This document shows positions 45,801 through 55,203 of a DNA stretch of 64,000 nt, piece by piece. The DNA lies in contig NZ_FMYP01000001.1 in assembly GCF_900096565.1 (NCBI RefSeq), positions 30,086-94,085 of the forward strand. Reading direction: 5' to 3'. Source of the DNA: Williamwhitmania taraxaci. GTDB lineage: Bacteria; Bacteroidota; Bacteroidia; Bacteroidales; Williamwhitmaniaceae. The notes under the pieces were generated by a model. It saw nothing but the letters and a program-made list of their open reading frames with translations. It ran no database searches and was not told the origin of the DNA. The position numbers and the translations under genes are program-made. Position 1 is the first letter of the stretch; each line of letters begins with the position of its first letter.

Positions 45801-48800
45801 ACCGCTTCCAGCATCATAGTTTCCACTTGTGCGGGTAATATTTCCCTTTACGCTTAGCTTCCTATTGTAATAGTTAAAGGTATTTAGTCCGGCTCCTCCC
45901 GCGATGGTTAGATCTCCATTTAGAATAAGATTGTTATTAGGGAAGCGTCTATCGCCACTACCGGTAATCTTAAGGTTATTAACTTCCAAGACGTTTCCAA
46001 GAAACTCATAGTTGAGGCCGGCTCCTCCAAAATCGAGGGTGCCGCCTGCCGAAGAGAAGAAGTTGTCGTAAACCGCTGCAGGAATATCGCCCACCTCAAG
46101 ATAAATGGTTCCGGTTCCATTTACAATTCCTAACCTATGTCCGTATGTAGAGTATAGCTTCAGGGTGCCGAAAATCTCAGTCATGTATCCGGCAAGGTTG
46201 TTTGTGGTAACATCTACCGTATGAGGCGCATTTATTTTAGCAATTGCACCACGTGGCCCCCCCGAAACATTGGGTGTCCAAATTGTTCCGGTTGTCCAAT
46301 CGCCATTGCTATTCGTTTCATAAATCGATACTTGATCGGGAATAGCACCATTCAACGATGCATCGCCAGCACCTGCGGTATAGTCGCCGCTGATTCCGGC
46401 ATCATTCTTAAGGGTGAAGTTAAAGATCAAATCTTTTGTGGCTTCATCGAAATCGGTTTTTGGGAATTTCAACCAGCTACCTAATCCATTGGCCAGTAAG
46501 CTGGCAGTGTGGTAGTCGGCAACTGAGTATGGTGGGGTTACCTTTACATCGGTGTCGATGTAACGCATTTTTGCAGCTGCACTAAACCCTGATATCCCAC
46601 TAGCTTTGAGCGTCCAGTAGTATTGAAGCGCATTATCTTTATCGGTTATTTGTGTAACCGATTCAGCATCTTCGAGTATGCTTGGGTGAATTTCATTGGC
46701 AGGCTTCACGGTAATACTTCCAGTGCTATTTCCGTTTGCCGAAATGGCAATGGTTACGGGTGTGTATTTATTCGATGAGCCTACAGGGAAGATAAAGTTG
46801 GGTTGTGCCCCAGCCGGAAAGGTTTTTCGAAGTCCATTATCGGTAAAGGAGATGTTGGTGGTAATCATGTTGGTGTTGGAGAATGGTGAGGCTTGTTCTA
46901 TGGAAGCGCTTACCCCAAGGTCCAACAGGTTCTTTCCTATGTTGAAAACGCCGGACTGCATCTTCAGGGAGTTGATGATTTTAAACTGGTTAGCCACCGG
47001 TACGTCAATGCCATTTAGGTTGTTGATGGTGAGTTTACCAAACGTTCCATTACCGGTAAGTATTTGTGTGGTAGTTCCGTTGAGGGCAATACCATCGCCA
47101 GCACCGTATATATGGGTGGCATCGTTCAGCATATTACCCCTAACGGTCACCGTGTTGCTGGTGGTTGTAAAGGTTCCGGCTCTAAGAAATAGTTCATTTG
47201 AAATAAGCAGGGGAGTGTTTGCTCCATTTAGCACCACGCTATTGCTGCCTGTTTTATCGAGGTTGTAAAAGTTAATTGCAGAACCATTACTCGTGATGGT
47301 TTGCGTTGAGGTTCCCGATAGGAAGGTGGTGTTTCCGTTGGCGAGAAATGTTCCACTGCTGGTCATATCACCTTTAATAATCAGGTCTAATCCATTGGCA
47401 TTAAATGTTGCGTTAGCATCAATGAGTAGGTTCGAGGTGATGGTGGTAGGAACAACCTCGAGTTTAGCAATTGGGTTTCGTGTGCTTTGGTTGTTAACGC
47501 GAAGTTTTGGAAGTGGTTTTCCTGCATAAATACCGATTGTTTGCCCAGCAGGGGTAGATGTATGACCAATATTTATGTTTGCGGCTAATCCAATACTATA
47601 TGATGCTGGGTTAAAGTAAAATGCCGAAATTTCGGGACTGGTTTGGGCACGGGCAATAAACAAATCGCCACCAGTCATGGTGAATGAACTACCTGCATTG
47701 AGTATTTCAAATACTCCACGATTGTTTGCAGAGGCCGCATTTTGACCTGCTACTACCGTTCCGCCTGTTTGTGCAAAATGCAATACGCCAGCATCGGAAG
47801 TCAAGCTGCGACGAATTTGACCACCCACATTTAAGTTCCCACTTGATATGTTAATTGTAGCACTTCCTGAAGCACTGTATTCAATCGGGTTTTCTCCTCC
47901 TGAGCTAGCCATGTCGAGGGTTCCTCCACTGATGGTAAGGGTTCCATCGAGTGAAATACCAGAATTACCACTTGCTCTTGCTGTTCCTTGGAGTAAGGTT
48001 AGCCCAGCTGTTGAAGGAATATCGAAGTAGTCGTTACCTGAGGTTAGCGTAAGTATTCTTGCAGCATTGGGATTATTTGAAATGAACGTACCATTTTTCA
48101 ACTCAAGCGCCTTGGCAACACCAATACCCGTGGTTGGTCCATTGAGCACGAAGTCGGTATCGAATTGGGCAGTTGTTGCCTTGCTGGTTCCTTTGTTAAC
48201 TACGACTCTATATAAATTGGGAATATTTCCACTTACTCGATTGTAAACCATATTGCTGCTCCCATCGAGAAAAAGGGTAATTCTATCGTTGTTTGCGCCA
48301 CTCCACAAATCGAGGCCGACTGGTGCAAGAGCTGCAGTGCCTTGAATAATATCTCCTTCAACGTGGAGTTCATGATCGACGAGCGGTGCAGTGGCATTTG
48401 GCGTTCTAACGTTAATTATACATCCTGCATTCTTCATAATAAGATCGCCCTTTACCACAATTTTTCGGGCGGTGCCTGTATTTCCATAGCCGATTTCTGC
48501 TCCACTACCGGAGTTTTGGCTGACAAACATAATCAGGTTTCGGCCAGCTGTAATATTTCCGGTAGTACCGGTAGGGAGCAAAAGATTCACATTGCCCAGT
48601 AGCTCAACATTTCCCGTTGTTGTAATGTCGCGGGTAAAAGTAAAGTTATGATTTTGTGATCCCCAGCCATCATTCGAAATATAGAGATTTGGAAATAGAG
48701 CGGGTGTGTTATTGATTATCCGATTATTTGTGAAGTTTTCATAAATTACATAGGAAGAGTCCTGACGGGCAAAATCTCCGATATCCATAAGGGTATAGTT

Positions 48801-51800
48801 GGGATCGGATTGGCGATTCCAGAACAACCCCTCGCCCTTAACAAGTTTAGTTACGAGTTGACCGGCCGGTTGATTTATACAAAGGGTTGGTCTAAACTGG
48901 AAGTTTGATCGGTAAACTCTAGCTACTGGGTTTCCGCCAATATCTGTCATTTTGGTGAAAACCACTTCTGCTACTTGCTGTATGTTATTATCAATCCACA
49001 TTCCGTGAGGTTGACCAAGAATGGTGGGTCTTCCTGCATCGTTCCAAGGTACCCAGCCAATAACGGCAACATCACCAGCACCCGGAAACGATCCTGCAGC
49101 GGGTTGGCGGCTGTCGTGGGGTGCAAAAAGAGGATCAAGAATATTGCTTCGAGTCCAGGCATTACCATCTGTCCATCGAGGCTCTTGTTGATAGTCACGA
49201 GTATAGTAAATGAGCACGCTCCCGGTAAAACGAGCTGCCACACCGGTAGTGTAGTTGGCATTTTCGAGGGTAATTCCTGCCGAGGCAGGGCTAAACAGCC
49301 CGTTTGTGCTTGCTCCATTTATGGTAATAAATCGGGAATTATTTCCGGCACCAAAGGCTTTGATCACATCGTTTTCGGCGAGTGGTTCGTAAAGGCGGGT
49401 GTATGGGCTTTCGTCCAACACCTTGCCAGGCACGTAGGAGGCTTCATTTACTGCACCGGCAGGTAAGTCCACGTTGGCGGTGCCAAGCTGGTTGCGGTAG
49501 TAGAAGCGATAAGCTACTGTGGGAACAGTTGTAAAATCGCTATGCGATACGCGCCAGTAGTGCTGCAATACTTCTCCCCCTGCTTGGTTGGTTGTTTGTA
49601 GCGAACCAAATACGGGCCGGATGGTAATATATCCGTCGTCGCTATATCCTTTTACAACCACTTGAGCAGGACGGAAATATAGGGTGGTTCCAGCGTTGGG
49701 TGTCAATCCAACAGGGTAGGTGGTAGGTCCAAAGTTGTTGATGATGTTCGGCTGATTTTCGGCTTGGGAGTTTGCTGTAATCTTTATAGAAAGACCGCCA
49801 TCGCTGGCTTTTCCATCGGTAAATATCATTGAACTACCTGAGGCGCCATTGTTGGCAATCTTCATGTAGCTGTTTGCGGCACTGTTTTCGAATAGTCCGG
49901 TCTCCATATTCCAGAGGTTATCAACCTTGAGGTTGTATCCCTTCAAGTAAATAAGACCTTTCACATACTCCATGCGTTCAATATATACGTCGCTGGTGAA
50001 GGTGATTTTAGCGGGAGGGGTCACGTTAATTTGAACGTTACCAAAAATGGCACCTTCGCTTGTTGTTAAAGTAAGTGCAGGATTCTCTACCAGCTGAATT
50101 TGAGCCCTACTGGGGGTAACTCCGGGATACCATGTACCCATGCGACCATTGTTGGTAATGGCGCCCCATGTGCGGATGGTGAATAGGTTCTGATTGAGAA
50201 TACCCGAAAGAACGGATGCGTCGCCGTTAACATCCAAGGCAACCGACTCGTTGGCTCGTGCTGCTCCCGAGGTAAGCTTAATTTCGTAGCCCGATGTTCT
50301 ATCAACTACTAGCTTACCAATTTCAAGTGGAAGGGTAGTTTCTCCAATATAGAACACTTCAACTGCATTGGTTCCGGCAGTTTTATTAAAGTAGGTGGTG
50401 TTCCTTGCAGTTGGTTGATTAGCTGTAGCATCGTATGGTGCCGTTCCTCCGGTAATTGCAGTGTAGAATGCTCCCTTTTCAATATAGAATGAACCCCCAA
50501 TGTAGAGGTCGTTGAGAGCCGCATCGAGGGTAATTGTAGGGTAAGCTGCTCCTCCCGATTCTTGGCCCCAAATGCGCAAGTCGTTTAGAACTTGAAGAGG
50601 CTGGGCAGCAATGTTAATGTTTAATGGGCCAATATTTGCAGCAGCACCAAGCGTAAATTTGCGCGCAACGGCTGTGCTATTTTTAAGTTGAAGGTTCCAG
50701 AATGGTGCACGCGAGGTGATGAGAAAGTCTTCAATCGATGTTGTCTCGCCAATTACTGTTCCTCCAGTTATCTTGAGGTTTTCGGGATCGGAGTTTATCA
50801 GAATTGCCCCATTTCCCGGAGCTGTATTTACCTTAAGCGTTCCGCCCGACATGTTAAAAACGCTGGCAGTGCTAGGTAAACTGAACACGTAGTAGTCGTT
50901 ATTAGTCGTTCCGCCAAGAACATTCACTGTTCCATTCGATTGAACGTAAGCACCATTGTTTGGATCGGCGCCCACATCGGAGGTTCGTAGCTGGTTGATA
51001 TTTACAGTTCCGCCATCTACATTCAATGCTCCATTCTTACACAGCGTAACACCACTTGCTACTTTTGCCTCAAGCAACCCTGTTGTGGTCTTTATCTTTC
51101 CATATATAGCAATGGTTTGACCAATGTTTTTCTGCACTGTTCCACCATTAATCCAAAGCTGTGCTGCTTCCGAAATACTATACACGTTGGCAATTGATAG
51201 CGTTGGAATTACAACACTGTTGCCAATTCGTACCGTTCCGCTCACCAGACCAAGCGCATTGGCATTGTCGGCGAGCTGAGCTACAGCAGCATGGTTTTCG
51301 TTGGCAAATCCTAAAAGATTGAAGTTGGCTGGAGCTGTTGCATCAATGTTTAGGGTAAAGGTATTATCGACTCCCTTATTTATTTTGATTCGGTAGAAGT
51401 TAGTAATGCCTCGGCAGAATATGCTTTGGCTAGCGGCAGTATTCAAAAAGTTGGCATCTACAATACCGTCGGTTGCTTCAGTAGCAAAGTCGGCTGTTGC
51501 TCTATTTGTAAAGCGAACATCACCACTGTTGGTGAAATTTCCATAAATGTTCAGCTGGTGGCGAGCATTTGCTGATCCAGTAGTTATTTTCCCGGATGCA
51601 GCAACGGCAATATCTCCTTTTACTATTATGGATAGCGGTATGGTAGATAGGTTGTCGTTTATTTGCAATGTTCCATTCGAAACCGTTAGGCTTCCGTTGG
51701 TGGTATAGTTGGCAAGAAGGCTTAAAACATTGCCAACGCCCATATTTACGTCCACGTTGAAGAATGTGCGTGGAGTTGTAATAGTGCGGGTAACACCGTA

Positions 51801-53660
51801 GTATTCCACGGTTCCTTCGCCTTGACCTGCTGTAATGAAATCGGTAGCATCTCCCGATGGAAAGTTATCGCCTGCCAAACGAATTCGTCCGGTTCCGTTT
51901 ATGGTTGTGGTGAATCCATGTCCAATAGTTATGCCAAAATCGATGGTTCCAACAACCGTGAGTTTATAATTCTGCTTGTTATTGGAGGATACGGTAACGG
52001 CTCTTCCCGAAAGCACAACAACTTCATCGAAGATCGATGTAGTAGAGGTGGTTGGTGTGTAGTTGTTTGGATTTAGAGGTTGAGTTCCCGATGGGTCGAG
52101 AGTCCAAACCGTGGGATCGTCCCAACTGCCGCTCTTTAGGGAGTAGAAAATTCGTTTCACAGGAACAACAGCAGTCCATTCCGCATCTAGCGTTGTAGCC
52201 GATGACGCTAATAGTGGATTACTCCCTGCAATTCCAGAACCGTTGGGTAGTGTCCAGTTATCTAGTGTGGGTTTGTAAATAATCTCATAAAGCGAAGCGG
52301 TTCCGCCAGTTGGAATATCTGATGCTAAGTAACCGAATGAAATATTGGCGATAACCGATCCTGAAATGCCATTTGTGCTGGTATTCCAATGCCTGTTTAG
52401 CGGGTAGTTTCCCGGAGCACCTGTAGAGGGTGCTGTGCTGCTTTGCAGTCTTAAGGTAGATCCCGGAGCAATGGATGTAGCCGAGAAGGTGCTTAATGTG
52501 ATCGGGGTGTAGGTTGTGCCTGTGCCAATGGGGTAGGTAAGCACAAAATCGGAGTTTGCTGAACCTTGTTTTACCAATCCACCTGTTCCATCGGTGATAA
52601 CCATATGGGTGTTGTTAAATGTACCCGAAACAGGATTCACAATAGTAAGATCGTTGTTGCCAAGGGTTAAGTTTCCGTTGGTAAGGGTTAGTGTTCCGTT
52701 GATGGTGGCATTCGCCTGTAGCGATTTATTGCCACCACCCGAAATAGTGACATTACGGTAGTTAGGGCTCCCAAACATGGTTTGATCACCGGTGCGGGTG
52801 TAATTTACATTGCTTGCAATTGCTGCAGTCGTTAATGTGCCTATAGCGTTGGTTGTCCCTCCTAAGTCAAGAATATGAGCACGATTTCCAGAACTCATAT
52901 CAATGGTGCCATTTCCGGAAAGATTTCCAATGACTGTAATTGTTCTTGCTGCAGCAGCATTAAAAGCAAGAGTGCTATTGCTAATACTTAAATCGCCGTT
53001 GATGTTTATATTTGCAGCAGGTAAGGTTTTAATGCCGCCCGTTGATGATGATAGGTTAAAGTAAGTATAATTTCCAACACTCTGCGCACCAGCACCATTA
53101 TAATTAACTGTTCCTGTGCCGCAATTGAATGTTCCTGTATGATTGTTGTTTCCTGCAATATTTAAAGTACCACTGCCAATTGTAATTATTCCAATTCCTG
53201 TCAAATTTCCAGTCATGGTCAAATTGAAATTTCCAATGCTCAATGTGGCTGTTCTTGTTCCGGTATAATTAATTGAAACATTAGAGACGCTTTGAGTGAT
53301 GTTCTGATCTAGAGTTAATACTCTGCCAACACCATTCCCTGTTACATTGATTACAACTATATGATTTTCTCCATTTACTTGCCCTGGATATGTCGCGGTT
53401 GTGGTTGTTCCCGTTTTTGTCCAAGCAATTCCGGTCCAATTTCCAGTTGGATTCACAGGCGTGGTGAACGTTGTTTGCCCCCATGCACTCCCAACCGAAA
53501 GTATCATCACGATTCCCAACAACAGCCGCACCGCCAACTTGAATGGAGTGTAGCTGCTCGGAATAGTCGAAGACTTTGTGTTCTGGAAATTTTCTGTTCT
53601 CGCAATGGCTATATTTTGCATTATATCAGTGTTTTTCGATGGAAAAATGATTGTAAACAT
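42882..53660 (-). CDS. Giant secreted beta-helix/Ig-like surface protein B, 3592 aa
   Basis: This is a paralogue of the protein at 30962-41731 with the same plan and length. The signal peptide is KLAVRLLLGIVMILSVGSAWG followed by Q (cleavage likely after AWG), and Met14 is a likely alternative start. Modules open near residues 75 (GNWTGIAW), 513 (SGSWDDPTVW), 1493 (EPRWTDGNAWTRS) and 2453 (NGDWTTGTIW). Each is followed by beta-helix-like repeats such as LTNGNLTLGNNDLTI. From about 2860 to 3560 there are at least six Ig/PKD-like repeats (SYTWT, SYIWSYSGGGATITGTGNSV). The chain ends RLPETGPQYHVPNDFAQ. No standard type IX C-terminal domain is visible. It is upstream of gene A in the direction of transcription, but each has its own terminator. 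Confidence 0.85.
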   Translation of the reverse strand: MFTIIFPSKNTDIMQNIAIARTENFQNTKSSTIPSSYTPFKLAVRLLLGIVMILSVGSAWGQTTFTTPVNPTGNWTGIAWTKTGTTTTATYPGQVNGENHIVVINVTGNGVGRVLTLDQNITQSVSNVSINYTGTRTATLSIGNFNLTMTGNLTGIGIITIGSGTLNIAGNNNHTGTFNCGTGTVNYNGAGAQSVGNYTYFNLSSSTGGIKTLPAANININGDLSISNSTLAFNAAAARTITVIGNLSGNGTIDMSSGNRAHILDLGGTTNAIGTLTTAAIASNVNYTRTGDQTMFGSPNYRNVTISGGGNKSLQANATINGTLTLTNGNLTLGNNDLTIVNPVSGTFNNTHMVITDGTGGLVKQGSANSDFVLTYPIGTGTTYTPITLSTFSATSIAPGSTLRLQSSTAPSTGAPGNYPLNRHWNTSTNGISGSVIANISFGYLASDIPTGGTASLYEIIYKPTLDNWTLPNGSGIAGSNPLLASSATTLDAEWTAVVPVKRIFYSLKSGSWDDPTVWTLDPSGTQPLNPNNYTPTTSTTSIFDEVVVLSGRAVTVSSNNKQNYKLTVVGTIDFGITIGHGFTTTINGTGRIRLAGDNFPSGDATDFITAGQGEGTVEYYGVTRTITTPRTFFNVDVNMGVGNVLSLLANYTTNGSLTVSNGTLQINDNLSTIPLSIIVKGDIAVAASGKITTGSANARHQLNIYGNFTNSGDVRFTNRATADFATEATDGIVDANFLNTAASQSIFCRGITNFYRIKINKGVDNTFTLNIDATAPANFNLLGFANENHAAVAQLADNANALGLVSGTVRIGNSVVIPTLSIANVYSISEAAQLWINGGTVQKNIGQTIAIYGKIKTTTGLLEAKVASGVTLCKNGALNVDGGTVNINQLRTSDVGADPNNGAYVQSNGTVNVLGGTTNNDYYVFSLPSTASVFNMSGGTLKVNTAPGNGAILINSDPENLKITGGTVIGETTSIEDFLITSRAPFWNLQLKNSTAVARKFTLGAAANIGPLNINIAAQPLQVLNDLRIWGQESGGAAYPTITLDAALNDLYIGGSFYIEKGAFYTAITGGTAPYDATANQPTARNTTYFNKTAGTNAVEVFYIGETTLPLEIGKLVVDRTSGYEIKLTSGAARANESVALDVNGDASVLSGILNQNLFTIRTWGAITNNGRMGTWYPGVTPSRAQIQLVENPALTLTTSEGAIFGNVQINVTPPAKITFTSDVYIERMEYVKGLIYLKGYNLKVDNLWNMETGLFENSAANSYMKIANNGASGSSMIFTDGKASDGGLSIKITANSQAENQPNIINNFGPTTYPVGLTPNAGTTLYFRPAQVVVKGYSDDGYITIRPVFGSLQTTNQAGGEVLQHYWRVSHSDFTTVPTVAYRFYYRNQLGTANVDLPAGAVNEASYVPGKVLDESPYTRLYEPLAENDVIKAFGAGNNSRFITINGASTNGLFSPASAGITLENANYTTGVAARFTGSVLIYYTRDYQQEPRWTDGNAWTRSNILDPLFAPHDSRQPAAGSFPGAGDVAVIGWVPWNDAGRPTILGQPHGMWIDNNIQQVAEVVFTKMTDIGGNPVARVYRSNFQFRPTLCINQPAGQLVTKLVKGEGLFWNRQSDPNYTLMDIGDFARQDSSYVIYENFTNNRIINNTPALFPNLYISNDGWGSQNHNFTFTRDITTTGNVELLGNVNLLLPTGTTGNITAGRNLIMFVSQNSGSGAEIGYGNTGTARKIVVKGDLIMKNAGCIINVRTPNATAPLVDHELHVEGDIIQGTAALAPVGLDLWSGANNDRITLFLDGSSNMVYNRVSGNIPNLYRVVVNKGTSKATTAQFDTDFVLNGPTTGIGVAKALELKNGTFISNNPNAARILTLTSGNDYFDIPSTAGLTLLQGTARASGNSGISLDGTLTISGGTLDMASSGGENPIEYSASGSATINISSGNLNVGGQIRRSLTSDAGVLHFAQTGGTVVAGQNAASANNRGVFEILNAGSSFTMTGGDLFIARAQTSPEISAFYFNPASYSIGLAANINIGHTSTPAGQTIGIYAGKPLPKLRVNNQSTRNPIAKLEVVPTTITSNLLIDANATFNANGLDLIIKGDMTSSGTFLANGNTTFLSGTSTQTITSNGSAINFYNLDKTGSNSVVLNGANTPLLISNELFLRAGTFTTTSNTVTVRGNMLNDATHIYGAGDGIALNGTTTQILTGNGTFGKLTINNLNGIDVPVANQFKIINSLKMQSGVFNIGKNLLDLGVSASIEQASPFSNTNMITTNISFTDNGLRKTFPAGAQPNFIFPVGSSNKYTPVTIAISANGNSTGSITVKPANEIHPSILEDAESVTQITDKDNALQYYWTLKASGISGFSAAAKMRYIDTDVKVTPPYSVADYHTASLLANGLGSWLKFPKTDFDEATKDLIFNFTLKNDAGISGDYTAGAGDASLNGAIPDQVSIYETNSNGDWTTGTIWTPNVSGGPRGAIAKINAPHTVDVTTNNLAGYMTEIFGTLKLYSTYGHRLGIVNGTGTIYLEVGDIPAAVYDNFFSSAGGTLDFGGAGLNYEFLGNVLEVNNLKITGSGDRRFPNNNLILNGDLTIAGGAGLNTFNYYNRKLSVKGNITRTSGNYDAGSGANATIALIGSLPQSISGSFSNANALNNLEVNNVNDVNILNDVEIDRELKLTNGLVNITPGSLFRLNYNAFVTPTAGSPLSFVNGTLTKEMITGNSFTFPIGNFSNTKAHGPIALQNVSGPAGINDWNAAYFYANPDLAGYSTANFGSPITTVSHSEYWKIQAPTGGQSTISIFLDGSSDVASTIPDLANLRIVGWNGATNKWEVVGTGASVSGTSTNGTITTTSAVNFGSYSYFTLASVTPLSASSASFTSPGVVNLCNGSSTTMVVAFSGTPPWVLTYKVGATNVTTPALATSPYSITVAPSATTVYTLTGITANGVAGTITGTTSVTVNVSPIPTIVLSSSPALATICQGTSITFTATAGLTNYRFRVNGATIQNGASNTYTTSTLAVGTQSVDVIGTNAGACSSTSSAIAVTVNPLPVAAGTISGPASVCRASTQTYSVPAIANATSYTWTRDNGATGASTTNSINLTFPTAGTTTITVRGVNGCGNGTVSTFTVAVNTASTPAAAGAISGPSEICKGATGYTYTVPAVTNATSYIWSYSGGGATITGTGNSVTIDFSAAATNGNLTVAGTNGCSTGTASANYPITAFTPPTATIAPASPSTCSGTPITLTATPTGGALPYTLNAWTGTGAASLSNTTTTNPSFTNATGGAYDLTYTVTDTKGCVGTASTTVTVFQAPVAEAGPNSNVCTGTAPIALTGASAGGSYTGTPTWSGAGGTWTQNPNPALATFTPAAASGTTTATLTLTGANGCSNATDTRTITWNKTPDQPAAYTASKASVCQGESNVVYTVPNDPLVTTYTWSYTVGTGATITGTGNSVLVSFGATATSGKLNVTATNSCGTSTARTIDITVNTTPSAVKISGNASTCAGQAGDGFSVTNNATWTYLWSIEDNIGTVTLPGNTSSVTVTWKPNAAIFIGPLAAATSVSKKVFVVVNTTPAGCPVALEWDVTIHRLPETGPQYHVPNDFAQ

Positions 53661-53730
53661 GATGAATCTTTGATAAAAACAGTTAACGCTTCAAATTTTT
53701 AACTACAAACGAAAATCCAATATTATTGTC

Positions 53731-53755
53731 CAAAAATAAAAAGCAGACAAAAATA
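53731..53755 (-). promoter_or_regulatory. Two putative -7 elements upstream of giant gene B
   Basis: On the minus strand TATTTTTG occurs at 53731-53738 and again at 53748-53755. Both fit TAnnTTTG. The nearer one lies about 70 bases before the first ATG. Confidence 0.35.
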
Positions 53756-54008
53756 CTCTATATCTTCCAATAATTGATCCATTTGTGGCATGTAGTTGGT
53801 ATAGAGAATTTTGATGTTTTCAATGCAGCTTTGTTCTGTTAGATTGTCCGAATATGGGCTTTCCTTGGCATTTGCTCCATTTAAGCAGCAAATAACGAAC
53901 ATCTTTATGTTCCGCAAACGAGAATAATTGGAGAAGGTTTACCGAAAAGGGGTAGATAAGCGTGTTTTTTTGATGCGGAGTATGAATTATTTGACTATGA
54001 GACAATGC

Positions 54009-54076
54009 GCCCCCGATAAATCGGGATCTCTGCTGCACTCCGGCCCCGTTGTCACGGGATCTCCGTTGCACTCCTA
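54009..54076 (+). repeat. Two palindromic modules
   Basis: CCCGATAAATCGGG followed by ATCTCTGCTGCACTCCGG, then CCCCGTTGTCACGGG followed by ATCTCCGTTGCACTCC. The flanking sequence (TTTCACTCTTTT, CACCATTCACTTTTTCCCAG) matches the other module blocks. Confidence 0.8.
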
Positions 54077-54119
54077 CATTTCACTCTTTTTTCTTCTGCC
54101 GTCTGTTCACCATTCACTT

Positions 54120-54700
54120 TTTCCCAGTCTAAACTCCTCTGTGTGAATCTGTGGTAATTGAGGCTGAGAGAAGGGATTCGGAAGTTGCTCGATTACAGTC
54201 GGTAATAAAAATTTCACCGTGTTACTCTGTGTGTCCACTGTGTTACTCTGTGTAAAGAGTTTAAGTTAAGGGTTAAAAGACAGAAGGTTGTCTATATTTC
54301 TCTGTGTAAATCTGTGTGAATCTGTGGTAATTGAGGCTGAGAGTAGGGATTCAGAAGTTGCTCGATTACAGTCGGTAATAAAAATTTCACCGTGTTACTC
54401 TGTGTAAAGGGGGTTTAGTTAAAGGTTAAAGGTTAAAAGACAGAAGGTTGTCTGCATTTCACTGTGTAACTCTGTGTAAAGGGGGTTTAGTTAAAGGTTA
54501 AAGGTTAAAAGACGGTATGTTGTCTAAATTTCTCTGTGTAAATCTGTGTAAAGGGGGGTAAGTTAAAGGTTAAAAGACAGAAGGATTCAGCATTTGGAAG
54601 TTTCTCATCTACAGTCTAAACTCATCTGTGTAAATCTGTGTGAATCTGTGGTAATTGAGGCTGAGAGTAGGGATTCAGAAGTTGCTCATCTATATTTCAC
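54120..54700 (+). repeat. TCTGTG-rich repeat block 3
   Basis: At least five units alternate TCTGTGTAAATCTGTGTGAA, GTGGTAATTGAGGCTGAGAG, AGTTGCTCGATTACAGTC, GGTAATAAAAATTTCACC and GTTAAAGGTTAAAAGACAG. Together with 53756-54008, which holds nothing I can assign, this fills the gap between giant gene B and the VanZ-like gene. Confidence 0.75.
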
Positions 54701-54819
54701 TGTGTAATGGGCAATGTGCCAATCATTCAATGCATCCCCAATAAGTAGGAATATCCTCTCGCTAATTTATCTGTATTAATACAACTTCATTCTCGAAAAA
54801 AGTATATAATTTGGCCACC

Positions 54820-55203
54820 ATGAAACTGATTATAGCGAAGCTCGATTATATTTTTTGGTTGTGGATTGGAGCGCTTTTTGTTGGGGCGCTAATTCCCGGG
54901 TTAGGTGTCGGTCGGGTAACCATTGAATCCTTCTCCTTCCGTGCCGATTATCTCTGCCATGCGCTGGCCTTCTTTGGAATTGTAGCCATATTTACAATGG
55001 CTCAACTCAATGATATCGTTATATTTAAACGGTTTGCATGGATTAAGTTGATTCTGCTATGTATTGTGCTGGGGATTTCCATTGAAGTTCTTCAATACTT
55101 TATACCGGGTCGATCGTTCAACCTATTCGATATACTATCCAACCTAGTGGGGCTATCTTTTGGACTGCTGCTTTTTCGCGTAGTAGCACTTCTTCGGGAT
55201 TAA
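54820..55203 (+). CDS. VanZ-like family membrane protein
   Basis: The protein (127 aa from the ATG at 54820) has four hydrophobic segments and the family features: FRADYLCHALAFFG (about residues 43-56, the DKxxHxxxF-like site), a central ISIEVLQYFIPGRSFNLFDILSNLVG (about 87-112, the E-x(n)-Q-x-R-D/N signature) and a final helix. The role of stand-alone VanZ-like proteins is unclear. A TTG at 54811 would add three residues, and I prefer the ATG. Its TAA overlaps the stop of the convergent gene (shared TTAA at 55200-55203). Confidence 0.85.
   Translation: MKLIIAKLDYIFWLWIGALFVGALIPGLGVGRVTIESFSFRADYLCHALAFFGIVAIFTMAQLNDIVIFKRFAWIKLILLCIVLGISIEVLQYFIPGRSFNLFDILSNLVGLSFGLLLFRVVALLRD

Noticed and set aside
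53723-53917. A 64-aa minus-strand open frame upstream of giant gene B
   Set aside because: It overlaps the two likely -7 elements and has no family similarity.
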